Source of the DNA: JAQSWP01 sp040255215
GTDB lineage: Bacteria; Pseudomonadota; Alphaproteobacteria; Reyranellales; JAQSWP01
Reading direction: 5' to 3'
DNA: 64,000 nt
Assembly (NCBI GenBank): GCA_040255215.1
Contig: JBDZUM010000004.1
Coordinates: forward strand, 22,115 to 86,114
In this document: piece after piece, positions 8,812 to 16,117 of the stretch
Layout of the letters: each line of letters starts with the position of its first letter
How positions within the stretch are numbered: position 1 is the first letter of the stretch
Position numbers and translations under genes: made by a program
The notes under the pieces: model-generated
The model's input: only the letters and a program-made list of their open reading frames with translations
The model's database searches: none
Told to the model about the DNA's origin: nothing

Positions 8812-9675
8812 CTACTTCTCCGCCGAAAGATCGAGCAGTGGCAGCTGCTCGGCCAGATAGAGCCTGTGCAGTTCGCGCCAGCTGGCCGGATCGACCGCGC
8901 TCAGCACGCCGCCCTGGTGCACCGTAGGCCGGTAGTCGTCGCCGTTGAAATGCGCCGCCCGGCCGCCGGCCTCCTCCACCATCAGCGTTCCCGCCGCATG
9001 ATCCCACGGTTTGACGAAGCGGTAGAGATTGAAGTGGCTGTTGCCGGCCAGCATCTCGATGTATTCGAGCCCGGCGCAGAACAGGCTGCCCATGCCCTTG
9101 ACCAGCTTCAGTCGCTCGGGATTGGCCTTTTCGAGGAACTGCCGCTTGAACTTGAAGCCGACATAGCCAGACATGTCGGCCAGCGCGGTGGCGGAGGGAA
9201 AGCGGATTTTCTCGCCATTGAGCCAGGCGCCGCCGCCCAGTGTCGCCGCGGCCGCGCGCCTGCCCAGCGGGTCGTAGACCCAGCCGCCGATGGTGCGGCC
9301 CCTTTCCGCCAGCGCCACGATGATGGCGAAGCGCGGACGGCTGCCGGCGAAGTTCGACGTGCCGTCGAGCGGATCGACGATCCAGGCGCGCTCTTCGCTG
9401 CCGATGGCCTTGATCAGCGCCGGATCGGCGGCGACCGCCTCCTCGCCGACCACGACGACGCCCGGCAGGATGCGCTGCAGGCCTTCGGTCAGGCGCTTTT
9501 CGGCGGCGACGTCGGCGACGGTGACGAGGTCGCCGGGCTTCTTCTCCCGCACCTCGCCCGCCGACAGCTTGCCGAAGCGCGGCAGCAGGTCGATTTCCGC
9601 CGTCTGCCGCATCAGCGCCAGAACGTCGGCGCTGATGTTGGCAGGCAGGTCGGCCCGTGTGGCGATGCGGCTCAG
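8812..9675 (-). CDS. Inositol monophosphatase family protein
   Basis: Mg-dependent phosphatase of the IMPase/CysQ/FBPase superfamily. Visible motifs are the E in VVGEEAVAADP, the metal-binding WIVDPLDGTSNF box, and the late KPWDHAAGTLMVEEAGG motif. Members act on inositol phosphate, PAP or similar phosphates; this one cannot be assigned further. Homology reaches back to the groES stop, but no ATG, GTG or TTG exists there. The best start is a CTG at 9675 whose last two bases are the TG of the groES TGA (CTGA overlap). The first ATG, at 9612, would remove half of the first helix. The broken dioxygenase starts 17 bp downstream. Confidence 0.85.
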   Translation of the reverse strand: MSRIATRADLPANISADVLALMRQTAEIDLLPRFGKLSAGEVREKKPGDLVTVADVAAEKRLTEGLQRILPGVVVVGEEAVAADPALIKAIGSEERAWIVDPLDGTSNFAGSRPRFAIIVALAERGRTIGGWVYDPLGRRAAAATLGGGAWLNGEKIRFPSATALADMSGYVGFKFKRQFLEKANPERLKLVKGMGSLFCAGLEYIEMLAGNSHFNLYRFVKPWDHAAGTLMVEEAGGRAAHFNGDDYRPTVHQGGVLSAVDPASWRELHRLYLAEQLPLLDLSAEK

Positions 9676-9959
9676 ACCAGCACGCCCATGATGTCGGACT
9701 CGGAGAGGATCACCATCTCTTCGCCGTCCACCTTGACCTCGGTACCCGACCACTTGCCATACAGCACCTTGTTGCCGACCTTGACGTCGATCGGGATCAG
9801 CTTGCCGTCGGCGCCGCGCTTGCCCGGCCCGGCGGCGACCACCTTGCCCTGCTGCGGCTTTTCCTGCGCGGTCTCGGGGATGATGATGCCGCCCTTGGTC
9901 TTGGTGTCGACCTTCTCGGGCTTGACCAGGATGCGGTCGTGCAGCGGACGGAAACTCAT
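9672..9959 (-). CDS. groES: Co-chaperonin GroES (no groEL adjacent)
   Basis: 95 residues matching the whole GroES fold: MSFRPLHDRILVKP at the N-terminus, the mobile loop TKTKGGIIIPETAQEKPQQG, the GKWSGTEV segment and the terminal ILSESDIMGVL. Seven subunits cap the GroEL folding chamber. The ATG at 9959 follows a CCAGGAGAG ribosome site. Unusually the next gene is an inositol-phosphatase-type enzyme rather than groEL, and no groEL occurs in the window. This may therefore be a secondary groES copy. Confidence 0.95.
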   Translation of the reverse strand: MSFRPLHDRILVKPEKVDTKTKGGIIIPETAQEKPQQGKVVAAGPGKRGADGKLIPIDVKVGNKVLYGKWSGTEVKVDGEEMVILSESDIMGVLV

Positions 9960-10056
9960 GTGATTTCTCTCCTGGAATGTCGGTGGCCGCCCCGATTCCG
10001 GGCGGCCGGGCACCGGTTATAGGGACTGCCCGCCCGCCTCGTCAATCGAGGGAAAT

Positions 10057-11394
10057 TCAGGCTGCCGGGCCGGGTTCCCGGGGCATCCGGGCCTCCAGAC
10101 GGGCGCGCGCCGCAGTATCGAGCATCACCCGCAAATGGGTCGTGCCCTCGCCGTCGTGGCGCTCCAGCACCCGGCCGTGGCGGTAGAGCCAGGCCAGCAG
10201 GGCGCCGTCGGTCTGCGGCACGTCGAGTTCGACCGGTTTCTCGTCGATCGACAGGGCGCCGTCGATGGCCGCCAGCAGGTCTTCGACGCCCTCACCGGTC
10301 AGAGCAGAGATCGGCACGCGCGTGCCGGCAGCACTCGGGCTGCTGCCCAGCAGGCGGCGGCGGGCCACCTCGTCGATCAGGTCGATCTTGTTCAGCGCTT
10401 CGATCAGCTCGCCGCCGATCACCCGGTCGTGCAGGCCGATCTCCGACAGCACGGTCTCGACGTCCTGCCGCTGCGCCTCGCTGTCGGGATGGGCAACGTC
10501 GCGCACATGCACGATGACGTCGGCCTCGATGACCTCCTCCAACGTGGCGCGGAAGGCGGCGACAAGATCGGTCGGCAGATCGGCGATGAAGCCCACCGTG
10601 TCCGACAGCACGACCTCGCGGCCCGATGGCAGGCGTACCGAGCGCATGGTGGGGTCGAGGGTGGCGAACAGCAGATCCTTGGCGAAGACCTGAGACCGGG
10701 TCAGGCGGTTGAACAGCGTCGACTTGCCGGCGTTGGTGTAGCCGACCAGCGCCACTACCGGCAGGTCCGCGCGTTTGCGACCTTTGCGCTGGAGATCGCG
10801 GGTGCGGCGCACCTCGTCCAGCTCGCGCTTGAGCCGCACGATGCGGTCGCCGATCAGCCGTCGGTCGATTTCGAGCTGCGATTCGCCGGGGCCGCCCAGG
10901 AAGCCGAAGCCGCCGCGCTGGCGTTCCAAGTGGGTCCAGGACCGCACCAGCCGCGAGCGCTGGTAGCTCAGCGCCGCCAGTTCGACCTGCAGCCGGCCTT
11001 CATGGGTGCGGGCGCGGGCGCCGAAGATCTCCAGGATCAAGCCTGTGCGGTCGATGACCTTGCATTCCAGGCCGCGCTCCAGATTGCGCTGCTGCACCGG
11101 GCTCAGCTTGCAGTCGAAGATCGCGACGGTGATGCCGAGATCGGCGAAGGCGCCCTTGAGCCGGTCGAGCGCGCCCGAGCCGATGAACGTGTTCGGCCGC
11201 ACGCGGTTGACCGGCAGAATCTCGCTCAGCATGACTTCGAGCTCGATCGCCGCCGCCAGGCCCACGGCCTCTTCCAGCCGGGCGTCTTCGTCGCGCGCTT
11301 CGAAACGGTCGCCGGGAACGCGCGGCCGGATGACGGCGGCGCGCGTCGGCGCCGCTTTCGTTTCCCGCGATCCCTCGTGGTTCGCCTGCGTGAT
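10057..11394 (-). CDS. hflX: GTPase HflX
   Basis: Ribosome-associated GTPase that splits stalled 70S ribosomes. An N-terminal HflX domain (FIGSGALDRL, then ERQRGGFGFLGGPGESQLEIDRR) precedes a G domain with G1 GYTNAGKST, G3 DTVGFI and G4 NKID. The E. coli-like N-terminal strand is encoded up to about 11340 (RAAVIRPRV), yet the first canonical start is a GTG at 11265, inside the domain. An ATC at 11394 sits where a start is expected (followed by TQANHEGS) and gives 445 residues, near the family length. The frame is continuous with hfq, separated only by its TAG stop. Confidence 0.9.
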   Translation of the reverse strand: MTQANHEGSRETKAAPTRAAVIRPRVPGDRFEARDEDARLEEAVGLAAAIELEVMLSEILPVNRVRPNTFIGSGALDRLKGAFADLGITVAIFDCKLSPVQQRNLERGLECKVIDRTGLILEIFGARARTHEGRLQVELAALSYQRSRLVRSWTHLERQRGGFGFLGGPGESQLEIDRRLIGDRIVRLKRELDEVRRTRDLQRKGRKRADLPVVALVGYTNAGKSTLFNRLTRSQVFAKDLLFATLDPTMRSVRLPSGREVVLSDTVGFIADLPTDLVAAFRATLEEVIEADVIVHVRDVAHPDSEAQRQDVETVLSEIGLHDRVIGGELIEALNKIDLIDEVARRRLLGSSPSAAGTRVPISALTGEGVEDLLAAIDGALSIDEKPVELDVPQTDGALLAWLYRHGRVLERHDGEGTTHLRVMLDTAARARLEARMPREPGPAA

Positions 11395-11418
11395 GGTCTG
11401 ACCCGCTCTTGAAACGGT

Positions 11419-11664
11419 CTATTCGTCGCCCGGCTTGTCGCCGTCGAACAGCTGCACGGGGGTGACGGGCATGATGGTCGAGATCGCGTGCTTGTAGACA
11501 AGCTGCGAATGCCCGTCCCGGCGCAGCAGCACCGAGAAATTGTCGAACCAGGTGACGATGCCCTGGAGCTTGACGCCATTGACCAGAAAAATGGTCACCG
11601 GGGTCTTGTTCTTGCGCAGGTAGTTGAGAAACACATCCTGCACGTTCTGCGACTTGTCGCTCAT
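11419..11664 (-). CDS. hfq: RNA chaperone Hfq
   Basis: 81 residues covering the complete Sm fold: Sm1 with QDVFLNYLRKNKTPVTIFL, the VNGVKLQG turn, and the Sm2 YKHAISTI motif that builds the proximal uridine-binding pore. The C-terminal tail is short and acidic (DGDKPGDE), as usual in alphaproteobacteria. The hexamer pairs small RNAs with mRNAs. It lies directly upstream of hflX on the same strand and its TAG stop is in frame with hflX. A 107-bp gap to the HAD phosphatase gene holds a likely separate promoter and a palindrome at 11743-11755. Confidence 0.97.
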   Translation of the reverse strand: MSDKSQNVQDVFLNYLRKNKTPVTIFLVNGVKLQGIVTWFDNFSVLLRRDGHSQLVYKHAISTIMPVTPVQLFDGDKPGDE

Positions 11665-11742
11665 GTTCTTGGTCCCTCGGTTCTAGGGCGCACAGGCCCG
11701 CTTGGCGCTCGGGCGTGCCCAGGAACAGGGGCCGCCGTCGAC

Positions 11743-11755
11743 GTTGCACTGCAAC
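11743..11755. promoter_or_regulatory. Palindrome GTTGCACTGCAAC upstream of hfq
   Basis: A perfect 13-bp inverted repeat with one central base, 79 bp before the hfq start. On the minus strand it directly follows TATATTAT (a plausible -10 box), so it would overlap the start of an hfq transcript. The core TTGC-N3-GCAA resembles the TGC-rich sites bound by the PHB regulator PhaR/AniA in alphaproteobacteria (recalled family knowledge, not tested). A similar core occurs upstream of pdhA at 31405-31415. Confidence 0.45.
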
Positions 11756-11771
11756 ATAATATAGGAGCGCC

Positions 11772-12425
11772 TCAGCGTTTTACGAGAGCTTTCAATTGAA
11801 ATAGATCGGACGCGTGCAAAACCGGTGGAAAAGCCGGGAATTCGCCGGATTTCGGCGCTTCGCGCCGCACCAGGACCGGCGTGCAGCCGGCATGGTGGGC
11901 GCATTCGAGATCGATATCTGTGTCGCCGACGAACCACACGTCCGGCCCGGCGACGATGCCCAGCCCTTCCAGCGCCATGTGCACCGGATCGGGCGCCGGC
12001 TTGTCGCGCGGGGCATCGGTGGCGCCGACGACGCGATGGAAATGCCGGTTCCAGCCCAGATGCTCGGCTTCGAGCCGCAGATAGGGTCCGGTCTTGTTGC
12101 TGACGACGCCCAGCGAAATCCCGCCGTCGCTGGCGTGCTGCAGCAGCTCGTCGGCGCCAGGCAGCGCCCGCAACTCGCGCAGATGCACTTCCTCGAAGGC
12201 GCGGAAGAAAATCTGCCGCGCTTCCTCCCAGCGCTCGCCGAACATCACCGGAAAGGCGTCGCGCAGGGATTGGCGCACCTTGATATGCGCCTCCTCGAGC
12301 GTCCACGGCGTCACGCCCATGGCGATCTGCGCCGCATTCAGGGCGGCATGGATGGTCGGGAAGGAATCGACCAGCGTGTTGTCCCAGTCGAACAGGATGG
12401 CGCGCGGACGCGGCAGCGGCGCCAT
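11772..12425 (-). CDS. HAD superfamily phosphatase (phosphoglycolate phosphatase-like)
   Basis: 217 residues with all HAD motifs: nucleophile motif FDWDNTLVD near residue 13, motif II VVSNKTG, a Lys in PRDKPAPDP, and motif IV VGDTDIDLECA. The helical cap after motif I places it with phosphoglycolate phosphatase and beta-phosphoglucomutase-like enzymes; substrate not determinable. The start codon overlaps the transaminase stop (TGATG), so the two are translationally coupled. It could be a housekeeping phosphatase that removes a side product linked to the neighbouring transaminase, but this is a guess. Confidence 0.85.
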   Translation of the reverse strand: MAPLPRPRAILFDWDNTLVDSFPTIHAALNAAQIAMGVTPWTLEEAHIKVRQSLRDAFPVMFGERWEEARQIFFRAFEEVHLRELRALPGADELLQHASDGGISLGVVSNKTGPYLRLEAEHLGWNRHFHRVVGATDAPRDKPAPDPVHMALEGLGIVAGPDVWFVGDTDIDLECAHHAGCTPVLVRREAPKSGEFPAFPPVLHASDLFQLKALVKR

Positions 12426-13288
12426 CAGGATGCCTCGGCCACCACCTGATCGAGGTAGTCGACGTAGAAATCGCGCAGCCGTGTGGCGACGAGCCCCGGC
12501 CGGCCGTCGCCGACGGGCTCGCCGTCGATGCTGACGATCGGCAGCACGAACGAGGTGGTGCTGGTGAGGAAGGCTTCGGATGCTTCCTTCGCCTCCTCGA
12601 CCGTGAAAGGCCGCTCGACGATCTTCATCTGCGCGTCGCGGGCCAGGCGGATGACGGCCTGGCGGGTGATGCCGTTGAGAATAGCGTCCGAGGCGTCGCG
12701 GGTGACGATCTCGCCGTCCTTGGTCACGATCCAGGCGTTGGTCGAACTGCCTTCGGTGACGCAGCCCTCCTCGTCGACCTGCCAGGCCTCGTAGGCGCCG
12801 GATTCCTTGGCCTGCTGCTTGGCGAGCACGTTGGGCAGCAGTGCCACCGACTTGATGTCGCAGCGCTCCCAGCGAATGTCCGGGACGGTGATGACGCCGA
12901 CTCCGGTCTTCGCCGCTGGATGCGCCAGCGATTGCTGCCGGGCGGTGATGACCAGCGCCGGCCGCGCGCCGACGGGAAACCCGTGCTCGCGCCGGGAAAC
13001 GCCGCGGGTGATCTGCACGTACACGATGCCGTTGCGGATGCGGTTGCGCGCCACCACCTCGCGCATCAGCACCGGCAGCACCGAGGGCGCCACCGGCCAC
13101 AGGATCGACAACTCGCGCAATGAGCGGTCGAGCCGCACCAGATGCCCCTCCTCGTCGATCAGCTTGCCGCCATAGACCGCGATCACCTCGTAGACGCCGT
13201 CGGCGAACTGGTAGCCGCGGTCCTCGATATGCACCGAAGCGCCGCGATGCGGCAGGTAGCGTCCATTAACGTAGGCGATGCGCGACAT
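12425..13288 (-). CDS. D-amino-acid transaminase (class IV aminotransferase)
   Basis: 287-residue fold-type IV PLP enzyme. It starts MSRIAYVNGRYLPHRGASVHIEDRGYQFADG, typical of the Dat/IlvE family. The PLP lysine is in RCDIKSVALLPNV and the cofactor-phosphate motif in VTEGSSTNAW. The SVHIEDRGYQFADGVYEV N-terminal pattern and the RWERCDIKS sequence favour D-amino-acid transaminase, which makes D-Glu/D-Ala for peptidoglycan, over branched-chain IlvE. It lies between trkA (10 bp upstream gap) and the HAD phosphatase; dat near trkA and hfq is a frequent alphaproteobacterial arrangement. Confidence 0.9.
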   Translation of the reverse strand: MSRIAYVNGRYLPHRGASVHIEDRGYQFADGVYEVIAVYGGKLIDEEGHLVRLDRSLRELSILWPVAPSVLPVLMREVVARNRIRNGIVYVQITRGVSRREHGFPVGARPALVITARQQSLAHPAAKTGVGVITVPDIRWERCDIKSVALLPNVLAKQQAKESGAYEAWQVDEEGCVTEGSSTNAWIVTKDGEIVTRDASDAILNGITRQAVIRLARDAQMKIVERPFTVEEAKEASEAFLTSTTSFVLPIVSIDGEPVGDGRPGLVATRLRDFYVDYLDQVVAEAS

Positions 13289-13298
13289 CGCAAAAACC

Positions 13299-14675
13299 CT
13301 AGAAGTATTCGAGGCGCACGGCGAACAACCGTTCGACCTTCTTGACGGCGTCCGGCAGCGCGAAGATCACAACGCGATCGCCGAGCTTGATCACGGTGTC
13401 GCCGCGCGGCATGACGATATCGTTGTCGCGCACCACGGCGCCGATGATCGAACCGTCCGGCAGGTCGACCTCGCGCAGCGGCTTGCCGATCAGGCCCGAG
13501 GTCTGCAGCGCCTCGCCTTCGATCACTTCGCCGCAATCGTTGCGCAGCGTGTGCACGCCGCGGATGCGCCCGCGCCGCACCTGTTCGAGGATGGTCGACA
13601 CGGTCGAAGCGCGCGGGCTGACCACCGTGTCGACGCCCAGGTTGGGCACCAGCGGCTCGTAGACCGGCTTGTTGACCAGGGTCACGGCGCGGCCGGCGCC
13701 GGTGCGCTTGGCCAGCAGCGAGGCCAGGATGTTGGTCTCGTCGTCGTTGGTGACGGCGACCACCGCCTCGGCCAGCCGTACGCCGGCTTCTTCGAGAATT
13801 TCCGCGTCGAGCCCGTCGCCCTGGATGACCACGGTGCGCTTGAGCGCGCCGGCGACGATCTTGGCGCGCTCGGCCTCGTATTCGATCAGCTTGATGTTGG
13901 CGCCGGACAGATCGGTTTCCAGCTCCTTGACCAGCGACAGGCCGATATTGCCGCCACCGATCACGACGATACGCCGCGCTTCCTGTTCTTCGTGACCGAA
14001 CGCGGCCAGAGCGCGCGTCACCTTGGCGACCGGGGCCACGAAATAGACCTCGTCGCCGGCGACCAGATGGTCCTCGGCGCTGGGCACGAAGCCCTTGCCG
14101 TTGCGCACCACCAGAGTGACGACGATGTTCAGTTCGGGAAACAGCGAGGTGAGCTGGCGCAGCGGCGTGTCGACCACCGGGCAGTCCTGGTTGCAGCGCA
14201 CGCCCACCGCCTGCAACTGGCCTTCGGCCAGCGGAATGACGTCGAAGGCGCCCGGCACGCGCAGGCCCCGGCGAATCGCCTGGGCCACCTCGATCTCCGG
14301 CGAAATGACGACGTCGATGCCGAGATTGTTGCTGGTGAAGATGTCGGCGTAGATCGGGTCGAGATAGGTCTGGTTGCGGATACGGGCGATTTTCTTAGGC
14401 ACCTTGAACAGCGCCCCGGCCACCTGACAGGCGACCATGTTGACCTCGTCGGCGTAGGTCACCGCGATCAGCATGTCGGCGTCGCCAGTGCCGGCGCGCT
14501 CCAGCACGTCGGGATAGGAGGCGAAGCCGGTAATCGCCTGCACGTCGAGCGTGTCTGAGATCTTGCGGATCAGCTCTTCCGACTTGTCGACGACGACCAC
14601 GTCGTTGCGCTCGCGGGCCAGCGCCTTGGCGATGTTGTAGCCGACCTGGCCGGCGCCGCAGATCACGACTTTCAT
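13299..14675 (-). CDS. trkA: Trk potassium uptake system NAD-binding protein TrkA
   Basis: 458 residues made of two tandem RCK units. The first Rossmann motif is VICGAGQVGYNIA at the N-terminus and the second VVIGGGNIGLSLV near residue 235, each followed by a TrkA-C domain ending near residues 215 and 450. TrkA binds NAD(H)/ATP on the cytoplasmic face of the TrkH/TrkG channel and gates K+ uptake. The gene follows ntrX by 21 bp on the same strand, the standard ntrYX-trkA linkage. No trkH is present in the window. Confidence 0.96.
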   Translation of the reverse strand: MKVVICGAGQVGYNIAKALARERNDVVVVDKSEELIRKISDTLDVQAITGFASYPDVLERAGTGDADMLIAVTYADEVNMVACQVAGALFKVPKKIARIRNQTYLDPIYADIFTSNNLGIDVVISPEIEVAQAIRRGLRVPGAFDVIPLAEGQLQAVGVRCNQDCPVVDTPLRQLTSLFPELNIVVTLVVRNGKGFVPSAEDHLVAGDEVYFVAPVAKVTRALAAFGHEEQEARRIVVIGGGNIGLSLVKELETDLSGANIKLIEYEAERAKIVAGALKRTVVIQGDGLDAEILEEAGVRLAEAVVAVTNDDETNILASLLAKRTGAGRAVTLVNKPVYEPLVPNLGVDTVVSPRASTVSTILEQVRRGRIRGVHTLRNDCGEVIEGEALQTSGLIGKPLREVDLPDGSIIGAVVRDNDIVMPRGDTVIKLGDRVVIFALPDAVKKVERLFAVRLEYF

Positions 14676-14696
14676 GGCTGCTTCCCGTCCCCGCCG

Positions 14697-16115
14697 CTAC
14701 TCGGTGCCGGGACCGTTGTTCACCGTGCGCTCGTCGCCGTGGACGCCGAGCGACTTGAGCTTGCGATGCAGGGCCGAGCGCTCCATGCCGACGAAGCTGG
14801 CGGTGCGCGAGATGTTGCCGCCGAAACGCGTCACCTGGGCGATCAGGTACTCGCGCTCGAAGACTTCGCGCGCCTCGCGCAGCGGCAGGCGCATGATCTC
14901 GCCGCCGCGCTCCCAGCGCAGCACCGAAGGCGTCGACGCGGCGACGTCGTTGGGCAGCATCTCGGTGCGGATCGGCTGCGTCGGGTCGCCCGGCGCCATG
15001 ATCAGCAGCCGTTCGATAACGTTGCGCAGCTGGCGCACGTTGCCTGGCCAATCGTAGCCCTGCAGCGCGGTGATGGCGTCGTCGCCGAGCGTGCGATGCG
15101 CCAGACCGCTGCTGTCGGCCACCTGGCGCATCAGTTCGGCGATCAGCGCCGGAATGTCCTCGCGCCGTTCGCGCAGCGGCGGCACCCGGATCGGCACCAC
15201 GTTGAGGCGGTAATAGAGATCCTCGCGGAAATTGCCGGCGGCGATTTCGGCCGGCAGATCGCGATTGGTCGAGGCCACGACGCGCACGTCGACCTCGACG
15301 CGGGTCTTGCCGCCGACGCGGAAGAAAGTCTGTTCCTGCAGGCCGCGCACGATCTTGCCCTGGGTCTCCAGCGGCATGTCGGCGACCTCGTCGAGCAGCA
15401 AGGTGCCGCCATGGGCCTGCTCGAACAGGCCGATGATGCGGCCGCCCTCGGGCGAGCCGTCCTCGCCCTCCTCGACGCCGAACAATTCGATCTCGAGGCG
15501 CTCGGGCGCCATGGTGGCGCAGTTCAGCACCACGAACGGTCCGCCGGCGCGCTTGGAATTGGCGTGCAGCATACGCGCCACCACTTCCTTGCCCGACCCG
15601 GCCGGGCCGGTGATCAGCACGCGGCTACCGGTCGGCGCCACGCGTTCGACCGACGCCCGCAAATGCCCGATCACCGAGGAATGGCCGGTCAGCCCCGTGG
15701 CGCCACCGGCACGGGCGCGGAGCTGGGCGTTCTCGCGCCGCAGCCGCGTCGCCTCGATGGCGCGCTGCACGACCAGCAGCAGCCGGTCGGCCTTGAAGGG
15801 CTTTTCGATGAAATCGTAGGCGCCGGCCTTGATGGCGGCGACCGCCGTGTCGATGGTGCCGTGACCGCTGATCATCACCACCGGGGTCGGCGGATGGTCG
15901 CTCTTCAGCATCTCGAGCAGCTGCAAGCCGTCGAGATCGCTGCCCTGCAGCCAGACGTCGAGGATGACCAAGGTCGGCCGGCGATGGCGGATGGCCTCGA
16001 TCGCCTCGCCGCTGGAGTTGGCCGCGCGGCAGGTATAGCCCTCGTCCTGCAGGATGCCGCCGATCAGCATGCAGATATCGGCTTCGTCGTCGACGATCAG
16101 TATGTCGTGCGCCAT
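14697..16115 (-). CDS. ntrX: Nitrogen regulation response regulator NtrX
   Basis: 472-residue AAA+ response regulator. The receiver domain has the phospho-acceptor Asp53 (VILDVWLQG), followed by an AAA+ module with Walker A GPAGSGKE and Walker B GTLLLDEVADMP, and a Fis-type HTH at the C-terminus (GGNISRTASFVGMERSALHRKL). The GAFTGA sigma-54 loop is replaced by sequence around ELFGVEEGEDG, a known trait of alphaproteobacterial NtrX, so it may act on sigma-70 promoters. The phosphorelay partner NtrY is encoded 2 bp upstream. The pair controls nitrogen and redox responses and envelope processes. Confidence 0.96.
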   Translation of the reverse strand: MAHDILIVDDEADICMLIGGILQDEGYTCRAANSSGEAIEAIRHRRPTLVILDVWLQGSDLDGLQLLEMLKSDHPPTPVVMISGHGTIDTAVAAIKAGAYDFIEKPFKADRLLLVVQRAIEATRLRRENAQLRARAGGATGLTGHSSVIGHLRASVERVAPTGSRVLITGPAGSGKEVVARMLHANSKRAGGPFVVLNCATMAPERLEIELFGVEEGEDGSPEGGRIIGLFEQAHGGTLLLDEVADMPLETQGKIVRGLQEQTFFRVGGKTRVEVDVRVVASTNRDLPAEIAAGNFREDLYYRLNVVPIRVPPLRERREDIPALIAELMRQVADSSGLAHRTLGDDAITALQGYDWPGNVRQLRNVIERLLIMAPGDPTQPIRTEMLPNDVAASTPSVLRWERGGEIMRLPLREAREVFEREYLIAQVTRFGGNISRTASFVGMERSALHRKLKSLGVHGDERTVNNGPGTE

Positions 16116-16117
16116 GT

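Noticed and set aside
14697..16115. NtrX considered as a damaged sigma-54 activator
   Set aside because: Loss of GAFTGA is a known feature of alphaproteobacterial NtrX, and all other motifs are intact.
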